A stretch of 64,000 bases of DNA from Amycolatopsis lexingtonensis (GCF_014873755.1 NZ_JADBEG010000001.1:5811501-5875500); one strand, 5' to 3'; counted from the stretch's first letter, positions 43,240 through 52,995 are shown. Translations and numbers: made by a program. Notes: generated from the sequence alone by a model not told the origin.

Positions 43240-46200
43240 GCCCGTACGCCCGCAGCACCGTCTGGTCGACGGCGTCGCCCGCGCTGTCGGTGGCCAGCAC
43301 CCGCAGCGCGACGTAGGAGTTCGTGGCGCCGAGCGGCGGGTGGTCGATCGTGGCCTCGTAGGACTTCCCGGTGCGCTTGACGTCGACCGCGCGCCAGGTC
43401 TTGCCGTCGTCGTAGGACGCCCAGGCCTTCATCGACCGCACGTCCGGCGCGGCCATCCCGTCCTGGAACCTTGCGGTCAGGCCGATCCTGGCCGTGCGGC
43501 CGGCCGGGAGCCGGTTGCCGGAGTCGGCGTCGACCGCGTAATCCAGCTGCAGCAACGGAAGCAGCGCCGGCGACGCCGACCGCGCCGAGCGGAACGTCCA
43601 CGACGTCCGCGTGCTCGTGCCGAACAGCCACTCCGGCGAATCGCGCCGCACCGACAGGTCGAGCCGGTAGGTCGCCGGGTTCGCGCCGGCCGGGAAGGTG
43701 CCGAACGCGGCGGGCTGTTCCGACACGAGCTTGCCGTCGCGGAACAGTTTCGCCGACGTGACGGCCGGCCCGGCCTGGTCGTCGCCTTCGTTGAAGCCGT
43801 AGTGCCCCGCCTGGCTGTCGACGAACTCCGGAATCCGGATCTGGAGCTTGTCCCCGTCGCGGGTCGAGTCCATGCCGGGCACGCCGCGCGGGATGGCGGG
43901 CCGGACCACCGGCGCGAACCAGTCCTCGGTGATGTTCTCCTTGCCCGTGTAGGTGCGCGGCGCCGCGGTCATGCCGCCTTGGAGCGGCGACATCTCGTCC
44001 CAGATCAGGCCGTGCTTGACCCGGTGCTGCCACAGGACGTCCCCGGAGCTGACGTACTCCTCGCGGGTCGACGGCGTCGCCACGAGCCGCTGGTACTCGT
44101 TGACGGCGAAGTCCTGCCACGGCTTCCACGCGAACCGCTGTTCCTTGGCCTCACCGCCGCTGCCGGTCTGGCGGTAGTGGGTGGTGACGGTCGCGGTGTT
44201 CGCCGCGGTGACCCGGTGGACGATCTTCTCCGGGATCCGGTCACGCTCGGTCTGGACCACGTCGTAGAGGTACGGGCTGACCGCGATCCCCCGCAGGCTC
44301 AGGAAAACCGGCAGCCGCTTGAGCTGGGCCAGCAGCGCCACCCCCTCGTCCCGGTCGAGCTGGACGGTCGGGATCGGCAGGAACGGCGCCGCGCTGATCG
44401 ACGGCACCGAGGCGGTGCTCCAGCCGTCCGGCACGGTGATGAAGACCATCGCCGCGCCGGCGGCCGCGGCGGCGCGGGAGACCTCGTCGCGGTTGTAGTC
44501 CGCCGGGTCCGGGTCGACGATCGCGACCTTCCCGCGCACGTCCGCCCGCTTGAAGTCCGCCGGCTTGCCCGCACCGGCCGAGACGGCTTGCAGCAGCCGC
44601 CAGCCGTCCAGTTTGGGCGACCCGGCGAGGTAGCGGGTCGTGAGCGGGGCACGGCCGCCCAGGACGTTCGCCGTCAGCGGTGGCGCGATCCTCGACCAGC
44701 GGGAGCCGAACTCGAAGGCGCCGGTGGTCACCTTCGGGGTCGGGGTGACGCGGAGTTCGCGGGTGTAGTCGAACTGCATGGCGTAGTTCGCGATCCGGCG
44801 CGGACCGAGTTCCCGGTAGGTGTAGTAGCTCCAGATCCCGGCCTGTTCGGACGGTTGCGGGGTCTGGATGTCCACCTTCACCGCCTTGCGGGCGTCCAGC
44901 ACGACGGTCGTGTCACCGGTGATCCGCAGCTCCGGCAGGACGACCTGGGTGGCGGTGAGGCCGTCCCGGGTCCCGTCGACCTCGGCGGTCAGGTAGTAAA
45001 CGCCCGCGCCGAGCTCGACGGTCAGGCTGTCGCCGCCCAGCCAGGTGTTCACGTCGAAGCGGTAGTCCTCGCCGTACATCAGCAGCCACGGCGCGACGGT
45101 CGGCTTGCCCCGCAGGTCGAGCGCGGAGATCTTGACCTTGTGCTTCGGCGCGGTCTTGTCCGCGCCGAGCGAGGTGTGCACGGCCACGCCGCCGGCGGTC
45201 GCGGTGAGCCGCCCGCTGTAGGTGCCCGCCGCCAGCTTCGCCGGGTCGCCGGTGAGGGTGACCGTCGCCTGGCCACCGGCCGGAACGTCCACAGCGGACT
45301 TGTCGAGCCGGATCCCGTCGGCGGCGGGCACGCCGGCGAGGGACTTGGCGTCGAGGGCCAGCTTCAGCGAGACCGGCGTGGTGCCGACGTTGGTGTAAGT
45401 GACCTGTTTGGACACCGGAGCTTTGCCGTCCTCGACGGCGCCGAGGTCGAGCGTGCCGGTGGCGAAGACCTTCTGCTTCACCGCGCGGGCCACGTCGACC
45501 CGGCCGCCACCCTGTTCGAACACCGAGAGTCCGGTGGCGGTCAGGGAAGTGCTCGCCAGCGCGTCCTTGAGCCGGCTGCCCGGCCAGTCGGGGTGCTGCT
45601 GGGCGAGGATCGCCACCGCGCCGGCGACGTGCGGCGTGGCCATGGACGTGCCGGAGGCGGCGGTGTAGTGGTCGTCGACGACGTCACCCATGGCGGTGCC
45701 CGCCGCGCGCGCGGCGACGATGCCGACGCCGGGCGCGGTGATGTCCGGCTTGACGGCGTTGTCGCCCAGGCGCGGCCCGCGGCTGGAGAACGACGCCAGG
45801 CTTTCGTCACGGCCGACGGCGCCGACGGTCAGCGCGGCGGCGGCGGTGCCCGGCGAGCCGATGGTGTAGGCGCCCTGTTCGCCGTCGTTGCCGCCGGCCA
45901 CCACGAAGAGCGTGCCGGTCTGCGCGCTGAGCGCGTCGAGACCGAGGCTGAGCGCGTCGGTGCCGTCGGTCGGCCCGCCGCCGAGGCTCATGTTGACCGC
46001 CTTGGCGCCGGAGTGCGCCGCCCACTCCATCCCGGCGAGGACCCAGGACTCGTAGCCGGAGCCGTCGTCGTCGAGGACCTTCCCGACGAGCAGTTCCGCG
46101 CCCGGCGCGGCGCCCTTGAGCTTGCCGCCCGAAGCGGCGCCGGAACCCGCGATCGTCGAGGCGACGTGCGTGCCGTGGCCGAACCGGTCGGTGGTGTCGG

Positions 46201-46927
46201 GGCTGGTCGTGAAGTTGACCGCCTCGCGCACGCGCCCGGCGAGGTCGGGGTGGGTGGGGTCGTAGCCGGTGTCGAGCACCGCGACCGTGGTGCCGGTGCC
46301 GTCGTAGCCCGCGGCCCACGCCTCGGGGGCGCCGATCTGCGGGACGCTGCGGTCTAGGGTGGCGCGGACCTTGCGGTCCAGGGAGATCCGCTCGATCGCG
46401 GGGCTCGCCGACGAGGCCCAGAACGCGGCCGCGCCGGCCTTGCTGGCCCGCGCGGAACGGCCGTTGACGCTGGTCAGCGTCACGCCGAGCTCGGCAGCGG
46501 CCGGGGCGGCGGTGCGGAGGTCCGCGCCCTTGCGGTAGGTGAGGATCAGCGGGAGGGTCTTCGACTGCTCGTCGGCGTAGCCCTCGGCGATCAGCTCGGT
46601 GACGTCGAACAGGCTCCGGTCGACCTGCTTCGACCCCAGCCGGGGCGCGACGTCCTCGGGGAAGACGCTGAGGTGGCCGTCGATCTCCTGCTGGTGGAAC
46701 CGGATCTTTTCCCGGCCCGGCGCGGGCCGCACGGTGGCGGCCTGCTTGCCGCCGGGCTGCCGCTCGACCTGGACGACGTCACCGGTGAGCAGGGTGACCG
46801 AATGCCGTTCGACGCCAGCGGGAGCCGGTGCCGCTTGCGGGCCGGTGGCCGCGCCCGCGACTCCGGCGGTGCCCGCGGCCAGTGCGCCGGCGCAGGTCAG
46901 GACCAGAACACGTGATCTCCAGTGCAT
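43226..46927 (-). CDS. Secreted subtilisin-like S8 serine protease, 1233 aa
   Basis: Signal peptide (MHWRSRVLVLTCAGALAAGTAGVAGA). A prodomain-like region (about 40-190) precedes the peptidase domain with Asp219 (VAVLDTGYDPTHPDL), His251 (GHGTHVAST), Asn in AGGNDGE and Ser428 (SGTSMATPHVAGA). The long C-terminal part holds beta-sandwich/Ig-like segments, a PA-like segment near 830-880 (VAIVDPDPADYNRDEVSRAAAAAGAAMVFI) and jelly-roll-like ends. It is extracellular and autoprocessing is expected. The start is set at the ATG directly before the signal peptide. The substrate is unknown. Confidence 0.93.
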   Translation of the reverse strand: MHWRSRVLVLTCAGALAAGTAGVAGAATGPQAAPAPAGVERHSVTLLTGDVVQVERQPGGKQAATVRPAPGREKIRFHQQEIDGHLSVFPEDVAPRLGSKQVDRSLFDVTELIAEGYADEQSKTLPLILTYRKGADLRTAAPAAAELGVTLTSVNGRSARASKAGAAAFWASSASPAIERISLDRKVRATLDRSVPQIGAPEAWAAGYDGTGTTVAVLDTGYDPTHPDLAGRVREAVNFTTSPDTTDRFGHGTHVASTIAGSGAASGGKLKGAAPGAELLVGKVLDDDGSGYESWVLAGMEWAAHSGAKAVNMSLGGGPTDGTDALSLGLDALSAQTGTLFVVAGGNDGEQGAYTIGSPGTAAAALTVGAVGRDESLASFSSRGPRLGDNAVKPDITAPGVGIVAARAAGTAMGDVVDDHYTAASGTSMATPHVAGAVAILAQQHPDWPGSRLKDALASTSLTATGLSVFEQGGGRVDVARAVKQKVFATGTLDLGAVEDGKAPVSKQVTYTNVGTTPVSLKLALDAKSLAGVPAADGIRLDKSAVDVPAGGQATVTLTGDPAKLAAGTYSGRLTATAGGVAVHTSLGADKTAPKHKVKISALDLRGKPTVAPWLLMYGEDYRFDVNTWLGGDSLTVELGAGVYYLTAEVDGTRDGLTATQVVLPELRITGDTTVVLDARKAVKVDIQTPQPSEQAGIWSYYTYRELGPRRIANYAMQFDYTRELRVTPTPKVTTGAFEFGSRWSRIAPPLTANVLGGRAPLTTRYLAGSPKLDGWRLLQAVSAGAGKPADFKRADVRGKVAIVDPDPADYNRDEVSRAAAAAGAAMVFITVPDGWSTASVPSISAAPFLPIPTVQLDRDEGVALLAQLKRLPVFLSLRGIAVSPYLYDVVQTERDRIPEKIVHRVTAANTATVTTHYRQTGSGGEAKEQRFAWKPWQDFAVNEYQRLVATPSTREEYVSSGDVLWQHRVKHGLIWDEMSPLQGGMTAAPRTYTGKENITEDWFAPVVRPAIPRGVPGMDSTRDGDKLQIRIPEFVDSQAGHYGFNEGDDQAGPAVTSAKLFRDGKLVSEQPAAFGTFPAGANPATYRLDLSVRRDSPEWLFGTSTRTSWTFRSARSASPALLPLLQLDYAVDADSGNRLPAGRTARIGLTARFQDGMAAPDVRSMKAWASYDDGKTWRAVDVKRTGKSYEATIDHPPLGATNSYVALRVLATDSAGDAVDQTVLRAYGLSAK

Positions 46928-47057
46928 CGCATCAGGCTTGCGCCGCCACCGTGATCCGTCACTAGGGCGGCCGCGTCCGAAACACGACACGTCGCAACTT
47001 CGTCAGCTCACCACGACCGGCCGCGCCGTCTGCCCGGCGGCAGATAGGTTGTCGCCC

Positions 47058-47354
47058 GTGCGAGACGACGGGCGTGTGGCGAGAGCGGTGGTCATGGCGC
47101 TGGGATGCGTCCTGATCGCGCTGGGCATCGCCGCCGGGGGTGCGCTCCTCCTGATCGCCGGGCTGGCGAGCGGGGGCCGTGACTGGGCCGGCTCCGGGCC
47201 GCTGTTCGCCTGGTTCGTCGCAGCCGTCGCGTGGACGGTGCTGGCCGGTGGGGCGGCCGTCTGGGCGGCGCGCCGGAAGAGCTGGCTCGCCGGGCTGCCC
47301 TGCGTCGTGCTCGGCGCGGTGCCCGCCGCCGTCGTGGCGGTGACCCTGCGCTGA
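47058..47354 (+). CDS. Small membrane protein (98 aa), three hydrophobic helices
   Basis: A GTG start (VRDDGRVARAVVMALG) is followed by helices ALGCVLIALGIAAGGALLLIAGL, LFAWFVAAVAWTVLAGGAAVW and GLPCVVLGAVPAAVVAVTL. A longer open frame upstream is antisense to the protease. Its end is 4 nt from the end of a convergent TetR gene. Function unknown. Confidence 0.65.
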   Translation: MRDDGRVARAVVMALGCVLIALGIAAGGALLLIAGLASGGRDWAGSGPLFAWFVAAVAWTVLAGGAAVWAARRKSWLAGLPCVVLGAVPAAVVAVTLR

Positions 47355-47357
47355 TCC

Positions 47358-47882
47358 TCAGCCTCTCAGGACCCACTCGATCTGCTCGACCGTCGGCGTC
47401 TCCACCTCGAACAGGCACTGCAGCTGGAAGCCGTCGGCGGTGGCGGCCAGGCGGGCGGCCTCGGCCGGGGGCAGGATCTCCGCCAGCCGTTCGCGCAGGC
47501 GGGCGTTCGCCAGGCGGCTGGCCTGGCGGAACTCCTCGTGGCGCGTGCCCAGCGCGTACAGCTCGTAGGCGACCACGCTCGTAGCGCGCTGCTCGGTCAG
47601 CTGGTGGTGGATCAGCTCCGCCAGCCGGGGCACGACGTTGTCCGGGCCGGTTCCGTCGAGCCACTCGCGCAGCGTGTCCGTCCGCAGCCGGAGGACGCGG
47701 GAGCCGACCTCGAGCAGCAGGGCCGGGACCGACGCGAAGTGTTCGGCGGCCGCGCCGGGCGGGAGGCCCGCCTCGGCCGTGACCGTCTCGGCGGTGATGC
47801 TCGCGAGGCCGCCGCGCTGCGCCAGCCGGACGGCGGCGTGCACGAGCAGCTCCCGCCACTCGGGGTCGATCGGCGTGTTCAT
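47358..47882 (-). CDS. TetR/AcrR-family transcriptional regulator
   Basis: A 174-aa protein with N-terminal HTH (WRELLVHAAVRLAQRGGLASITAETVTAEAGLPPGAAAEHFASVPALL) and a TetR C-terminal domain with helical ligand-binding sequence (VVAYELYALGTRHEEFRQASRLANARLRERLAEIL). The start at 47882 is chosen over one 3 codons upstream. Nothing in the sequence shows its target; the convergent small membrane gene and the nearby DesKR-like system are candidates. Confidence 0.87.
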   Translation of the reverse strand: MNTPIDPEWRELLVHAAVRLAQRGGLASITAETVTAEAGLPPGAAAEHFASVPALLLEVGSRVLRLRTDTLREWLDGTGPDNVVPRLAELIHHQLTEQRATSVVAYELYALGTRHEEFRQASRLANARLRERLAEILPPAEAARLAATADGFQLQCLFEVETPTVEQIEWVLRG

Positions 47883-47954
47883 CGGGCGCACCAGCAGCTC
47901 CCCCCTCCTGACCCCGAAAGCATGACACCGTCCCGTGTCAAGGGGCCGACCGGG

Positions 47955-48557
47955 CTAGAGCCAGTCGTGCTCGCGCGCGTAGCGGGCCGCTTCGTGGCGG
48001 GTGCGGGTCTGGGTCTTCTGCATCGCGTTCGACAGGTAGTTGCGGACCGTGCCCTCCGCGAGGTGCAGCTGCCCGGCGATGTCGGCCACCGCGAAGCCCT
48101 CGCGGGTCGCGCGCAGGACGTCCAGCTCCCGGTCGGTCAGCGGGCAGTCGTCGACGACGGCGAGGGCCGAGACGTCCGGGTCGATCCAGCGCTTGCCCGC
48201 GTGCAGGGTCTTGATCACCGACGTGATGTGGGCCGGTTCCGCCGACTTGCTGACGAAGCCCTGGACGCCGAGCTTCAGCGCCTTGCGGAGCACGCCGGGG
48301 CGGGCGTGCCGGGTCAGCATCAGGATCACCTGGTCCGGCCGGGCGCGGCGGATCTTCTCGACCGCGCCGAGCCCGTCCACGCGCGGCATTTCGAGGTCGA
48401 TGACCAGCACGTCCGGCCGGTGTTCGAGGGTGGCCGCGACCGCCGCTTCGCCGTCGTCGGCCTCGGCTAGCACCGTGATCTCGCCTTCCAGCGGCAGCAG
48501 CGCGGCCAGCGCCTTGCGGAGCAGGGCCTCGTCGTCGGCGAGCACCACGGTTGTCAT
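47955..48557 (-). CDS. LuxR-family response regulator, DesR-like
   Basis: A 200-aa protein. Receiver (MTTVVLADDEALLRKALAALL, phospho-Asp54 in LVIDLEMPRVDG, Lys in FVSKSA) plus LuxR HTH (LTDRELDVLRATREGFAVADIAGQLHLAEGTVRNYLSNAMQKTQTRTRHEAARYA). It pairs with the adjacent upstream histidine kinase (71-nt gap, same strand) and by context regulates the divergent ABC exporter, as DesKR-like systems do in many Gram-positives. Confidence 0.93.
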   Translation of the reverse strand: MTTVVLADDEALLRKALAALLPLEGEITVLAEADDGEAAVAATLEHRPDVLVIDLEMPRVDGLGAVEKIRRARPDQVILMLTRHARPGVLRKALKLGVQGFVSKSAEPAHITSVIKTLHAGKRWIDPDVSALAVVDDCPLTDRELDVLRATREGFAVADIAGQLHLAEGTVRNYLSNAMQKTQTRTRHEAARYAREHDWL

Positions 48558-48628
48558 CGTCGGGCCTCCTTCGGCGCTTTTGGGGGTCCGGGTGGCGAAG
48601 CCCCCGGCCCGGGGCGAAGCCCCGGTTG

Positions 48629-49741
48629 TCACGGCGCGGGGAAGGCCGCCGCGGTGCGGAAGCGGCCGCCGGAGTGCGAGACGTCCAGCTCGGCGCCGTG
48701 CTCCGCGAGGCGCTGCCGGAGCACCGCGAGCCCGCCGAGTTCGAGCGGGCCGGTGTCCGGTGCGCCGTCGTTGACGATCGCGATCCCGCGGCGGGTGAGC
48801 GTGATCCCCACCTGGCGGGCTTCGGCGTGGCGCAGGATGTTGGTCGTCGTCTCGCGCAGGACCTGGCCGAGCAGCTCGCCCGCGGTGGCGTCCACTTCGG
48901 ACTCGCGCTCGACGCGGACGTGGATGCCCGCGGCCTCGAAGAGGTTCTTCGCGTTCTCCAGCTCGGCGGACAGGTTGAGCCGCCGCTGGGCGTAGGCGAG
49001 TTCCTTGGTCCGGTCGATGGTTTCGCCGACCAGGTCGTGCACCTCCCGCAGTTCCTCGCGCGCCCGGGCGGGTTCGCGGTCCAGCAGCTTCTCGGCCAGT
49101 GCCACCTTCAGCTTGACGACGTGCAGCGTGTGGCCCTGGATGTCGTGCAGGTCACTGGCGAAGCGCACCCGCTCCCGGCTGACGGCCAGCTCCGCTTCGC
49201 GGTCGCGGGACTGTTCCAGCTCCGCGATCAGGTCGAAGAAGCGCTGGCTGACGAACATGAAGGCGGTCGAGACCAGCATGGCGGCCGCGGGGACGGCGGC
49301 GAACTGGAACAGCCGCCAGCCGAACCGGTCGTCGTGCACGAGCGCGTTCGTCGCGCCCAGGACCGCGATCAGGGCGGCCAGCCCGCCCAGCGCGGCGAGC
49401 CGGTGGCGCGGCAGCGGCGGGATGAGGTACGAACCCACGACGGACAGGCCGAAGAACGCGGCGGTGTCGTCGGTCAGCGCCCCGGCCAGGCAGACCACCG
49501 AGGCGACGACCAGGCTCGGGCGCGCGACGCGCAGGTAGTCGCCCGCGGTCCAGCGCTCGGCGGTCGCCAGCGCCGCGACCAGCCCGGCGACCTGGATCAC
49601 GACGTGCCACCAGGACCGGGCGGTCAGGAACAGCAGCAGCACGCCGACGATCACCAGCGGCGGCACGGTCGTGATCAGGTTCAGCCGGCGCAGCCGCTCC
49701 TGGACGCCCCCGCCGGTCCAGGAGCTCCTTCGCGCGATCAT
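48629..49741 (-). CDS. DesK-like membrane histidine kinase
   Basis: A 370-aa protein starting at MIARRSSW. Four to five membrane helices span residues about 22-165 (TTVPPLVIVGVLLLFLT, VVIQVAGLVAALAT, LVVASVVCLAGAL, LAALIAVLGATNALV, AAAMLVSTAFMFV). HisKA_3 has RVRFASDLHDIQGHTLHVVKLK (His199). A reduced HATPase follows (RETTTNILRHAEA, GLAVLRQRL). The phospho-helix is DesK-like, suggesting detection of membrane order or a membrane-active compound. ATGs farther upstream would overlap the exporter promoter. Confidence 0.92.
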   Translation of the reverse strand: MIARRSSWTGGGVQERLRRLNLITTVPPLVIVGVLLLFLTARSWWHVVIQVAGLVAALATAERWTAGDYLRVARPSLVVASVVCLAGALTDDTAAFFGLSVVGSYLIPPLPRHRLAALGGLAALIAVLGATNALVHDDRFGWRLFQFAAVPAAAMLVSTAFMFVSQRFFDLIAELEQSRDREAELAVSRERVRFASDLHDIQGHTLHVVKLKVALAEKLLDREPARAREELREVHDLVGETIDRTKELAYAQRRLNLSAELENAKNLFEAAGIHVRVERESEVDATAGELLGQVLRETTTNILRHAEARQVGITLTRRGIAIVNDGAPDTGPLELGGLAVLRQRLAEHGAELDVSHSGGRFRTAAAFPAP

Positions 49742-49862
49742 CGGCACTTCCACGAACCCGAGCGTATCCGGCTGAGCGGGTTCCACCAGTGACACCACGT
49801 CACATCCCGGGGTGACGTCGCCACACTGCCGGGCCGCCGCGATCCACGCTGGAATCCGTGGC

Positions 49863-50747
49863 ATGTCCACGACACCGGTCATCGACGTCGATCGCCTCAC
49901 CCTCGCCTACGGCGGCTTCCCCGCCGTGAAAGACCTTTCGTTCCAAGTGGATCGCGGGGAGCTGTACGCCCTGCTCGGCACGAACGGCGCCGGCAAGACC
50001 TCGACCCTGGAGACGGTCGAAGGTCACCGCGCGCCGACCTCGGGGGCCGTGCGGGTGTTCGGCAAGGACCCCCGCGACCGCGCCGCCGTCCGCCCGCGGA
50101 TGGGGATCATGCTGCAGGAGAGCGGGTTTTCCGCCGACCTGACCGTGCGCGAGACCGTCGGGCTGGTCGGGCGGCTCACCGAGCGGCACGACGACGTCGG
50201 GCGCGTGCTCGGCGTCGTCGACCTGACCCGCAAGGCGGGCACCAAGGTCGGGCAGCTCTCGGGCGGGGAGAAGCGGCGGCTCGACTTCGCCACCGCCGTC
50301 TACGGCACGCCCGAACTGGTCTTCCTCGACGAGCCCACCACCGGCCTCGACATCCAGTCGCGGGACGCGCTCTGGGACGCCGTCGACCGGCTGCGCGAGG
50401 ACGGCGCCACCGTCGTGCTCACCACGCACTACCTCGAGGAAGCGCAGCAGCGCGCCGACCGCATCGGGCTCATGCACCAGGGTGCCTTCCACCGCGAGGG
50501 CACCGTCGCCGAGCTGACCAGGACGCTGCCGTCGACCATCCACTTCGGACTCCCGGCCCACGCGCCGTCGCCGCCACTGCTCGCCACGCGGGGCGTGGAC
50601 GGCAAGTACCTCGTCGAGACCTTCGGCCTGCAAAAGGACCTGTACACGCTGCTGGCCTGGGCGCGGGACCAGGCCGTGGAGCTGCTCGACCTGCAGGCCG
50701 GGCCGACGCGGCTCGACGACGTCTTCCGCGCCATCGAGAACTCCTGA
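49863..50747 (+). CDS. ABC exporter ATP-binding subunit (DrrA/YvfR type)
   Basis: A 294-aa ATPase: Walker A GTNGAGKTS, Q-loop MLQES, signature LSGGEKRRLDFA, Walker B LVFLDEPTTGLD and H-loop TTHYLEEA. The variable C-terminal 80 residues are typical of ABC-2 exporters. ATG at 49863. A permease gene follows after 11 nt, and the system diverges from the DesKR-like genes. The substrate is unknown; membrane-active compounds or lipids are likely. Confidence 0.94.
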   Translation: MSTTPVIDVDRLTLAYGGFPAVKDLSFQVDRGELYALLGTNGAGKTSTLETVEGHRAPTSGAVRVFGKDPRDRAAVRPRMGIMLQESGFSADLTVRETVGLVGRLTERHDDVGRVLGVVDLTRKAGTKVGQLSGGEKRRLDFATAVYGTPELVFLDEPTTGLDIQSRDALWDAVDRLREDGATVVLTTHYLEEAQQRADRIGLMHQGAFHREGTVAELTRTLPSTIHFGLPAHAPSPPLLATRGVDGKYLVETFGLQKDLYTLLAWARDQAVELLDLQAGPTRLDDVFRAIENS

Positions 50748-50758
50748 GAGAGGCAACC

Positions 50759-51478
50759 ATGCTGACGATCGCCCGCGGCGAGCTGCTCCAGCTTTTCCGG
50801 AACCGGCTCGTCCTCGTCACCGCGCTGGTCCTGCCGGCCGCGCTCAGCGCGTTCTTCATCGCCCGGCACGACGTGTTCGCCGAGGTGGGCAGCCTCGGCT
50901 ACATCGCGACGCTGACGTTGTTCTTCGTGCTGGGCATCGGCCTCTACACCACCGCGGTGACGACGCTGGCCGCCCGCCGCCAGAACCTGTTCCTCAAGCG
51001 CCTGCGCTCGACCGCGGCGAGCGACGCCGGGATCCTCGGCGGGCTGCTGCTGCCGGTCACCGCGATCGCGGTGGTCCAGATCGCCGTGCTGCTCGCCGTG
51101 CTGGCTGTGGTCACCGGGCAGCCGGCGAACCCGCTCCTGCTGGCCGCCGCCGTCGTGGCCACCGTGGTGATGATGCTCGCGCTGGGCCTGGCCACGGCCG
51201 GGCTGACGAACTCGCCCGAACACGCCCAGGTGACCACGCTGCCGATCAGCTTCGGCGTGATCGCGGTGGCCGGCTGGGTCGGCCTCACCGGCACCGGGGA
51301 GCTCACGCTGCTCAAGCGCCTGCTGCCCGGCGGCTCGGCGGCCGAGCTGGTGCTCGACGCGTGGAACGGCGGCCGCCCGGTCGCCGATTCACTCGTCCTC
51401 TTCGCCCCGACCCTCGCCTGGGTCTTCGTCGCGGTCGTGCTGGCGACGCGGCTCTTCCGCTGGGAACCGCGCCGCTGA
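50759..51478 (+). CDS. ABC-2 type exporter permease
   Basis: A 239-aa membrane protein with six helices (LVLVTALVLPAALSAFFIA, YIATLTLFFVLGIGLYTTAVTTLAARR, GILGGLLLPVTAIAVVQIAVLLAVLAVV, LLLAAAVVATVVMMLALGLATAG, TLPISFGVIAVAGWVGL, LAWVFVAVVLATRLF). The cytoplasmic motif RRQNLFLKRLRSTAAS is typical of YvfS/DrrB-like permeases. It works with the ATPase encoded just upstream; a GAGAGG ribosome site is present. Confidence 0.92.
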   Translation: MLTIARGELLQLFRNRLVLVTALVLPAALSAFFIARHDVFAEVGSLGYIATLTLFFVLGIGLYTTAVTTLAARRQNLFLKRLRSTAASDAGILGGLLLPVTAIAVVQIAVLLAVLAVVTGQPANPLLLAAAVVATVVMMLALGLATAGLTNSPEHAQVTTLPISFGVIAVAGWVGLTGTGELTLLKRLLPGGSAAELVLDAWNGGRPVADSLVLFAPTLAWVFVAVVLATRLFRWEPRR

Positions 51479-51504
51479 CCGCGGTGCGAACGAAAGGAAA
51501 TCCG

Positions 51505-52938
51505 ATGCGCAAAACCTTGCTGGCCGTCGCGATCGCCGTGGCCGGCGCGACGACCGTCGTCCCCGCGGCGTCCGCCGCACCGGCCACCCTGGACTGGGGA
51601 CCGTGCCCGGCCGGGGCGTTCCCGACGCCGGATCTGCAGTGCACGACCATGAAGGTCCCGCTGGACTACCGGGATCCGGGCGGGCGCACGATCGACATCG
51701 CGGTGTCGCGCCTGCCGAGCAAGAACCCGGCGAAGCGACGGGGCGTGCTGCTGACCAACCCGGGCGGTCCCGGCGGCGGTGGCCTGGACTACCCGCAGCT
51801 GCTGAAGCTCGTGCGGATGCCGCAGGACGTGCTCGACTCCTACGACATCATCGGGTTCGACCCGCGCGGGGTCGCGCACAGCACGCCGGTGACGTGCGAC
51901 CTGAAGCCGGAGCAGATCGCCGTCGGGAACCTGCCGTACGCGAACGGCCCGGCCGACGTCGTGAAGCAGGCCGCGCTGGCCAAGCAGGAAGCCAAGCAGT
52001 GCGCCGAGGCGAAGACCGGGTCGCTGCTGCCGTACGTCACCACGGCGAACACCGCGCGGGACATGGACCGCATCCGCGCGGCACTCGGGGAAGCGAAGGT
52101 CTCGTACCTCGGCGCGTCCTACGGCACGTACCTCGGCGCGGTGTACACGACGCTGTTCCCCGAGCGCAGCGACCGGTTCGTGCTGGACAGCAGCCTCGGG
52201 CCGGGCGGCTACGACATCGACGCGATGCACGGCTTCGCCCGGGGCATGGAGGACCGGTTCCCGGACTTCGCGAAGTTCGCCGCGGCGCACCCGGAGTACG
52301 GCCTCGGCACCACGCCGGCGCGGGTGACGGCCAAGTTCCACGAGCTGGCGGCGCGGCTGGACCGCGCGCCGGTCGAGGGCGTCGACGGCTCGGTCTTCCG
52401 CGGCCTGACGTTCGAAGGCCTGTACTCGACGGACCTGGCCCCCTTGGCCGTGAACTGGCAGGCGCTCGACCAGGGCCGGCCCCCGGCGCCGCCGGTGGAA
52501 CCGGTGACCGGCGTGGAAAACCTGCTGGCGTCCCGGTTCGCGGTGATCTGCGGGGACTCGGCGTGGCCGCGGTCGATCGCGAGCTACCAGGTGGACGTGG
52601 CCGTCGCCCGGGTCCGCTACCCGCTGATCGGCGCGGGCGCGGCGAACATCGCGGCGTGCGCGTACTGGGCCCCGCCGGCCGAGCCGCGGGTGCGGATCAC
52701 CGGCCACGGCCCGGCGAACGTGCTGATGGTGCAGAACCAGCGTGACCCGGGCACGCCGTTGTCGGGCGCCCGCAAGCTGCGCGCGGCGTTCGGCGAGCGT
52801 GCCCGGATGATCACGATCGACCAGGGCGGGCACGGGGCCTACCTGTTCACGCCGAGCAAGTGCGGGAACTCGCTCGTGACCGCGTTCCTGGTGAGCGGGC
52901 AGCGGCCGGCCGACACGTTCTGCGCCGCGGGAAGCTGA
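51505..52938 (+). CDS. Secreted tripeptidyl-aminopeptidase-like alpha/beta hydrolase
   Basis: A 477-aa protein. Signal peptide MRKTLLAVAIAVAGATTVVPAASA, GPCP start of the mature part, then NPGGPGGGG (oxyanion), nucleophile Ser205 in LGASYGTYLG, and a C-terminal TAP-like lid/core with Asp in NQRDPGTP and His in GGHGAY. This is the SlpD/SlpE/TAP family of Streptomyces exopeptidases. GAAAGGAA ribosome site. It follows the exporter by 26 nt, but the linkage may be incidental. A strong hairpin follows the gene. Confidence 0.92.
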   Translation: MRKTLLAVAIAVAGATTVVPAASAAPATLDWGPCPAGAFPTPDLQCTTMKVPLDYRDPGGRTIDIAVSRLPSKNPAKRRGVLLTNPGGPGGGGLDYPQLLKLVRMPQDVLDSYDIIGFDPRGVAHSTPVTCDLKPEQIAVGNLPYANGPADVVKQAALAKQEAKQCAEAKTGSLLPYVTTANTARDMDRIRAALGEAKVSYLGASYGTYLGAVYTTLFPERSDRFVLDSSLGPGGYDIDAMHGFARGMEDRFPDFAKFAAAHPEYGLGTTPARVTAKFHELAARLDRAPVEGVDGSVFRGLTFEGLYSTDLAPLAVNWQALDQGRPPAPPVEPVTGVENLLASRFAVICGDSAWPRSIASYQVDVAVARVRYPLIGAGAANIAACAYWAPPAEPRVRITGHGPANVLMVQNQRDPGTPLSGARKLRAAFGERARMITIDQGGHGAYLFTPSKCGNSLVTAFLVSGQRPADTFCAAGS

Positions 52939-52947
52939 CCGCAGGCC

Positions 52948-52995
52948 GGTCGTGAGTGTTCGGTCGGGTTGGAACCCGACCGAACACTCACGACC
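52948..52995. terminator. 23-bp perfect hairpin between convergent genes
   Basis: Arms 52948-52970 and 52973-52995 are exact reverse complements with only GG between them (sequence begins GGTCGTGAGTGTTCGG). It sits 10 nt after the hydrolase stop and 7 nt before the GH31 stop, so it can terminate both. The length and perfection exceed a usual terminator; there is no U-tract. Confidence 0.75.
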
